Source: an uncultured Bacteroidia bacterium
GTDB lineage: Bacteria; Bacteroidota; Bacteroidia; Bacteroidales; UBA932
Direction of reading: 5' to 3'
DNA: 64,000 nt
Assembly (NCBI GenBank): GCA_902781705.1
Contig: CACZKE010000006.1
Span: forward strand, 1-64,000
In this document: positions 60,881 to 64,000 of the stretch, one piece after another
Numbering within the stretch: position 1 is the stretch's first letter
Layout of the letters: each line of letters opens with the position of its first letter
Notes under the pieces: model-generated
Databases searched by the model: none
What the model was told of the DNA's origin: nothing
Seen by the model: only the letters and a program-made list of their open reading frames with translations
Position numbers and translations under genes: made by a program

Positions 60881-62188
60881 ATGAAGAAATTATTTCTTGC
60901 CCTCGCGCTCGTTGCCTCGGTGCAGGTAGCAAACGCCCAGATCAAGTCCGACGCCGACATCCAGAAGGCGATCGACAAGGCCGAAGCCACCGCCAATGAT
61001 GCCAAGAAGGGTGCCAAGCCCGCTCCTTGGATGAAGCTCGGTCAGGCCTATGTCACGGCTTATTCCAACCCGACCGCGAATATCTCCACGGGTATCGACA
61101 AGCAGACCTTCGCCCTGATGGCCGGCGAAAAGCCGTCCGCCACGGAGACGGTCACCCTCGACGGCCAGACCTACGAGAAGCAGGTCCTCAGCCGCGCCAA
61201 CGTCTATTTCAACCAGGCCGGCCAGCTCGCCCTCGTGGAGGTCACCAAGCCCTCCGTCGCCGGTGATCCGCTTGAGAAGGCCGTCAAGGCCTATGTCACC
61301 GCTTCCGAGCGCGGTGCCAAGGTGAAGGAAGTCGACGAGGCTCTCCAGAACATCACCGGTTTCTACTACAACGATGCCATCACGGCCTACTCCCTGGGTA
61401 ACCTGTCCAAGGCTTCCGACCTGTTCGGCAAGGCCGCCGAGACCTCGATGACCGCCCCTTGCTCCAAGATCGACACGAACGCCGTCTATAACACGGCCTT
61501 CACCGCCGCCAACTCCGGCAACTTCGAGCGTGCGAAGAAGTACTACAACAAGTGCCTGGACCTCAACTACACCGCCGAGGGCAATGTCTATTCCGCCCTG
61601 GCGAATTGCGCCCTCGCCGAGAAGGACACCGTCGCCGCGAAGACGTACCTGGCCGACGGCATGAAGCTCTATCCGGACAACTCCTCCATCCTCACCGGCC
61701 TCATCAACCTGTACATCCAGCAGAAGGAGGACCCGAAGAAGATCGTGGAACTCCTGGACGAGGCCAAGGCCCAGATGCCCGACAACCCTTCCCTCTACTA
61801 TGTGGAAGGCAACATCCTGATGGGTGTCAAGGAGTATGACGATGCTCTCAAGGCCTACAAGAAGGCTTCCGAGATCGATCCGAACTACGAGTGGGGTTAC
61901 TACGGCGAAGGCGTCCTCTGGTATCAGAAGGCCGTTGATGCGCAGAACGCCGCCAACGAACTTCCGTACAACGCCTACAAGGAGTACGACCAGAAGATGG
62001 AAGAACTTTCCACGAGCCTGAAGAACGCCATCCCTGCTTTCGAGGCCTGCTATGCCAAGACCGCTGACGAGGCCGTCAAGATGGCTGCCGCCGACAACCT
62101 CAAGCGCATCTACTTCGCTCTCCGCAACGACAACCCTGAATACCAGGCTGCCTACGAGAAGTACAATGCCATCGTCGGTGCTGAGTAA
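60881..62188 (+). CDS. Exported tetratricopeptide-repeat protein
   Basis: A 435-residue protein with signal peptide MKKLFLALALVASVQVANAQ, so periplasmic or outer-membrane associated. Several TPR units are visible (NDAITAYSLGNLSKASDLFGKAAE; AFTAANSGNFERAKKYYNKCLDLN; LYYVEGNILMGVKEYDDALKAYKKASEIDPN). Such a protein after gyrA is a common Bacteroidota arrangement; its partner is unknown. The stop overlaps the next gene. Confidence 0.85.
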   Translation: MKKLFLALALVASVQVANAQIKSDADIQKAIDKAEATANDAKKGAKPAPWMKLGQAYVTAYSNPTANISTGIDKQTFALMAGEKPSATETVTLDGQTYEKQVLSRANVYFNQAGQLALVEVTKPSVAGDPLEKAVKAYVTASERGAKVKEVDEALQNITGFYYNDAITAYSLGNLSKASDLFGKAAETSMTAPCSKIDTNAVYNTAFTAANSGNFERAKKYYNKCLDLNYTAEGNVYSALANCALAEKDTVAAKTYLADGMKLYPDNSSILTGLINLYIQQKEDPKKIVELLDEAKAQMPDNPSLYYVEGNILMGVKEYDDALKAYKKASEIDPNYEWGYYGEGVLWYQKAVDAQNAANELPYNAYKEYDQKMEELSTSLKNAIPAFEACYAKTADEAVKMAAADNLKRIYFALRNDNPEYQAAYEKYNAIVGAE

Positions 62189-63305
62189 GCTTCCGGCCTG
62201 CATCACGCTGATTTACATGTTCCTGTCCGGCACGGCTGCCTTTGCGCAGCGGCTGCCGGACAGGAATGTCACATCCGGACCGGCCCTTGAAACCCTCTGG
62301 CCGCTGGAATTTGACCTGCTGCCGCCCAAGCCCGATACCGTCTCGATTTTCATCGTCGGGGATATCATGAGTCACCGGGCAGTGTCCAAAAGTGCGGAGG
62401 AATACGGGTTCGGCTCGTTTTTCAAGCATATCGAAGACCGGATCGGGAAAGCGGACCTCGCCATCGGCAACATGGAGTTCCCGCTGGCCGGGAAACCCTA
62501 TACCGGGTATCCGGCCTTCTCGGGACCGGACGAGTATCCGCAGTACCTGTCCGACGTCGGCTTCGACGTGTTCCTGACGGCGAACAACCACATCCTGGAC
62601 AAGGGAACGGCGGGCCTGAGGCGCACGATCGAGGTCCTGGAACGGAAAGGGCTCATGTACACCGGTGTCGCCGGAACGGCTGCGGCCGATACGCTCCTGA
62701 ATCCCCTCATGCTCCATGTCCGGGGACTGAGGATCGCCCTCATCAATTTTACCTACGGAACGAACGTGGGACCTTGGGACAAGTGGCCGAAGGTCAATTA
62801 CATGCGGAAGTCGGAAATCCTCCCCATGCTGGAGCGGGCGAAGGCCTCGGAGGCCGATCTCGTGATGGTGTTCCCGCATTGGGGCATCGAGTACCTGCTC
62901 CACCATGACAAGGAGCAGGAAGAGCTGGCCCGCTGGCTCCTTGAAAACGGGGCCGATGTCATCGTGGGGCACCATCCGCACGTCATCCAGGACGTGCAGT
63001 GGATCGAAGGGAAACCGGTCATCTACTCCCTCGGAAATGCCCTTTCGAACCAGAACGACCTGAATTCCCGCCTGGAGATGGCCGTGACGCTCCGCATCGT
63101 CCTGCAACGGGACAAGGAACCGCAACTGCTGGAACCGTCCTACGAATACCTCTGGTGTACGAAACCGGGAATGGTGGAGGACTCCTATTCCGCCGTGCCC
63201 GTCACTTTGCCGGACTCCCTGTGGCGGGTGAAGTCCGACCATGCCGACATGCTAGCCACATACAAGAAAGTCTATGAAGAAAACCATCCAGTTGGAAGCC
63301 ATTGA
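62166..63305 (+). CDS. CapA-family (PGA_cap) metallophosphatase-fold protein
   Basis: An exported protein of the CapA/PgsA family, linked to poly-gamma-glutamate capsule synthesis but broadly distributed. Motifs in order: SIFIVGDIMSHRAVS, AIGNMEFPLAG, LTANNHILDKGTAG, VMVFPHWGIEY, VIVGHHPHVIQDVQ and VIYSLGNALSNQ, which form the metallophosphoesterase-like core. The start may be the ATG at 62166, overlapping the TPR gene by 23 bases, or the GTG at 62178; both give a signal peptide ending GTAAFAQ. No cap genes are adjacent. It overlaps phoH by 32 bases. Confidence 0.85.
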   Translation: MPSSVLSKLPACITLIYMFLSGTAAFAQRLPDRNVTSGPALETLWPLEFDLLPPKPDTVSIFIVGDIMSHRAVSKSAEEYGFGSFFKHIEDRIGKADLAIGNMEFPLAGKPYTGYPAFSGPDEYPQYLSDVGFDVFLTANNHILDKGTAGLRRTIEVLERKGLMYTGVAGTAAADTLLNPLMLHVRGLRIALINFTYGTNVGPWDKWPKVNYMRKSEILPMLERAKASEADLVMVFPHWGIEYLLHHDKEQEELARWLLENGADVIVGHHPHVIQDVQWIEGKPVIYSLGNALSNQNDLNSRLEMAVTLRIVLQRDKEPQLLEPSYEYLWCTKPGMVEDSYSAVPVTLPDSLWRVKSDHADMLATYKKVYEENHPVGSH

Positions 63306-64000
63306 CCCCGTGGAACTGTACGGGGCCGGCAACAAGATCCTTACCGAGTTCTGCTCCTATTTCCCGCACATGAAAGTTGTGGCGCGGGGACACGAACTCA
63401 TCCTGGAAGGCCGCGAGAGCGACATCGAGGAATTCCAGGTCCGTTTCGGGGAACTCATCGAGCGCCGGCACCGGAAGATGAACCTCACCGTGTACGACGT
63501 GGAGGATATCTTCGACGGGACCTCTTCCGCTGAGAAGTTCCGCCTGACGGGGGATGCCATCATCGTCCACGGCACGGACGGGAAGCCCATCCGCGCCCGG
63601 AACAAGACGCAGGAAGAACTGGTCAAGGCTTATTTCGACAATGACCTGGTCTTTGCCGTGGGCCCTGCCGGAACGGGCAAGACCTATATCGCCATCGCCT
63701 TGGCAGTCAGGGCTTTGAAGAACCGGGAGATCAAACGGATCATCCTCACGCGTCCCGCTGTGGAAGCGGGTGAGCGCCTGGGTTTCCTGCCCGGCGACCT
63801 CAAGGACAAACTGGATCCGTATCTCCAGCCCCTGTACGACGCGCTGGAGGACATGATCCCTTCCCGCAAGTTGCAGGAATTCATGGCCGACGGGACCATC
63901 CAGATCGCTCCGCTGGCCTACATGCGCGGCCGCACCCTGGACCGGGCCTGCGTCATCCTGGACGAGGCCCAGAACACCAACCTCGGGCAACTCAAGATGT
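63274..64000 (+). CDS. phoH: PhoH family ATPase (3'-truncated by window)
   Basis: The frame starts at the ATG at 63274 (MKKTIQLEAIDPVELYGAGN), typical for PhoH, and runs open to the window end, giving 242 visible residues. The Walker A motif AVGPAGTGKTYIAIALAV is at about residues 128-145, followed by RIILTRPAVEAGERLGFLPGD, LAYMRGRTLDRACVILDEAQNT (Walker B) and the start of the next conserved block. PhoH proteins are RNA-associated ATPases of uncertain role. The 32-base overlap with the preceding gene is unusually long; no internal start fits better. Confidence 0.9.
   Translation, partial: MKKTIQLEAIDPVELYGAGNKILTEFCSYFPHMKVVARGHELILEGRESDIEEFQVRFGELIERRHRKMNLTVYDVEDIFDGTSSAEKFRLTGDAIIVHGTDGKPIRARNKTQEELVKAYFDNDLVFAVGPAGTGKTYIAIALAVRALKNREIKRIILTRPAVEAGERLGFLPGDLKDKLDPYLQPLYDALEDMIPSRKLQEFMADGTIQIAPLAYMRGRTLDRACVILDEAQNTNLGQLKM

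Noticed and set aside
1-64000. tRNA, rRNA, insertion sequence or replication origin
   Set aside because: I looked for T-loop-like GGTTCGAATCC strings, rRNA-like stretches, transposase motifs and DnaA-box clusters and saw none; a covariance-model search would be needed to exclude small RNAs.

Overview
The window is chromosomal DNA of a bacterium of phylum Bacteroidota, most likely an anaerobic Bacteroidales with a GC-rich genome. The evidence is a SusC/SusD pair, families largely confined to this phylum (DUF4290, DUF3822, DUF4293, FISUMP), the ftsK-lolA-like pair, and many copies of the phylum-specific -7 promoter element TAnnTTTG upstream of genes. The best promoter, in front of gyrA, is TTTG-N19-TATATTTG. 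A rubredoxin-ferritin rubrerythrin, acetate kinase with a phosphotransacylase, and an etfBA/acyl-CoA dehydrogenase operon fit an anaerobic fermenter. A family assignment (for example Rikenellaceae-like) is only a guess.

Layout. 1-6.7 kb is a defence block: the type I restriction subunit HsdR (5' end outside the window), AbiH, a DUF262/DUF1524 GmrSD-like nuclease and a secreted FGE-fold protein. The last three are clearly more AT-rich than the rest of the window. At 6.7-7.2 kb a non-coding stretch lies between two identical 46-bp terminator-like repeats and holds pairs of mutually exclusive hairpins. At 7.2-13.9 kb are rubrerythrin and an AddB/AddA-type recombination nuclease-helicase pair. 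At 13.9-19.7 kb is a minus-strand operon susC-susD-phosphoesterase. At 19.9-23.5 kb is DUF4290-ftsK-lolA-like, each start overlapping the previous stop. At 23.5-26.7 kb are a FISUMP lipoprotein, ApbE and ComEC. At 26.7-28.9 kb are ackA and ptb. At 28.9-37.8 kb is a long minus-strand series: a HAD-PfkB fusion, an ATPase, and a probable six-gene operon (NrnA, two FKBP-like lipoproteins, MATE, cytidylate-kinase-like protein, serine hydrolase). At 37.9-43 kb are a conserved membrane protein, DUF3822, rsmD, cstA and a HerA-like ATPase. At 43-47.9 kb are etfB-etfA-acyl-CoA dehydrogenase and, convergent, a CoA-transferase. At 48-51.3 kb are mazG, prfA, queF and a membrane LytTR regulator. At 51.5-54.7 kb are fabH, fabF, fabZ and DUF4293. 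At 54.7-58.2 kb are a nucleoside phosphorylase, a tiny gene behind a perfect dyad, and clpC. At 58.3-64 kb are gyrA, a TPR protein, a CapA-like protein and phoH (cut by the window end).

The most unusual signals are intergenic. A dispersed repeat with core CTCGAAATGACA / AGATTTCTCGA appears at 7860-7984, 33067-33129 and 50374-50462. In two places it appears to supply the start codon of the neighbouring gene (addB, serine hydrolase), and in one place it touches a stop codon. A related repeat, TGTCATTCTGA..GAATCT, is found at 33748-33774 and 53754-53781 and forms the stop codon of the MATE gene. A 43-codon gene at 55723-55854 has a 12-bp perfect inverted repeat that covers its promoter and ends at its ATG. 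No tRNA, rRNA, CRISPR array, insertion sequence or replication origin was seen.
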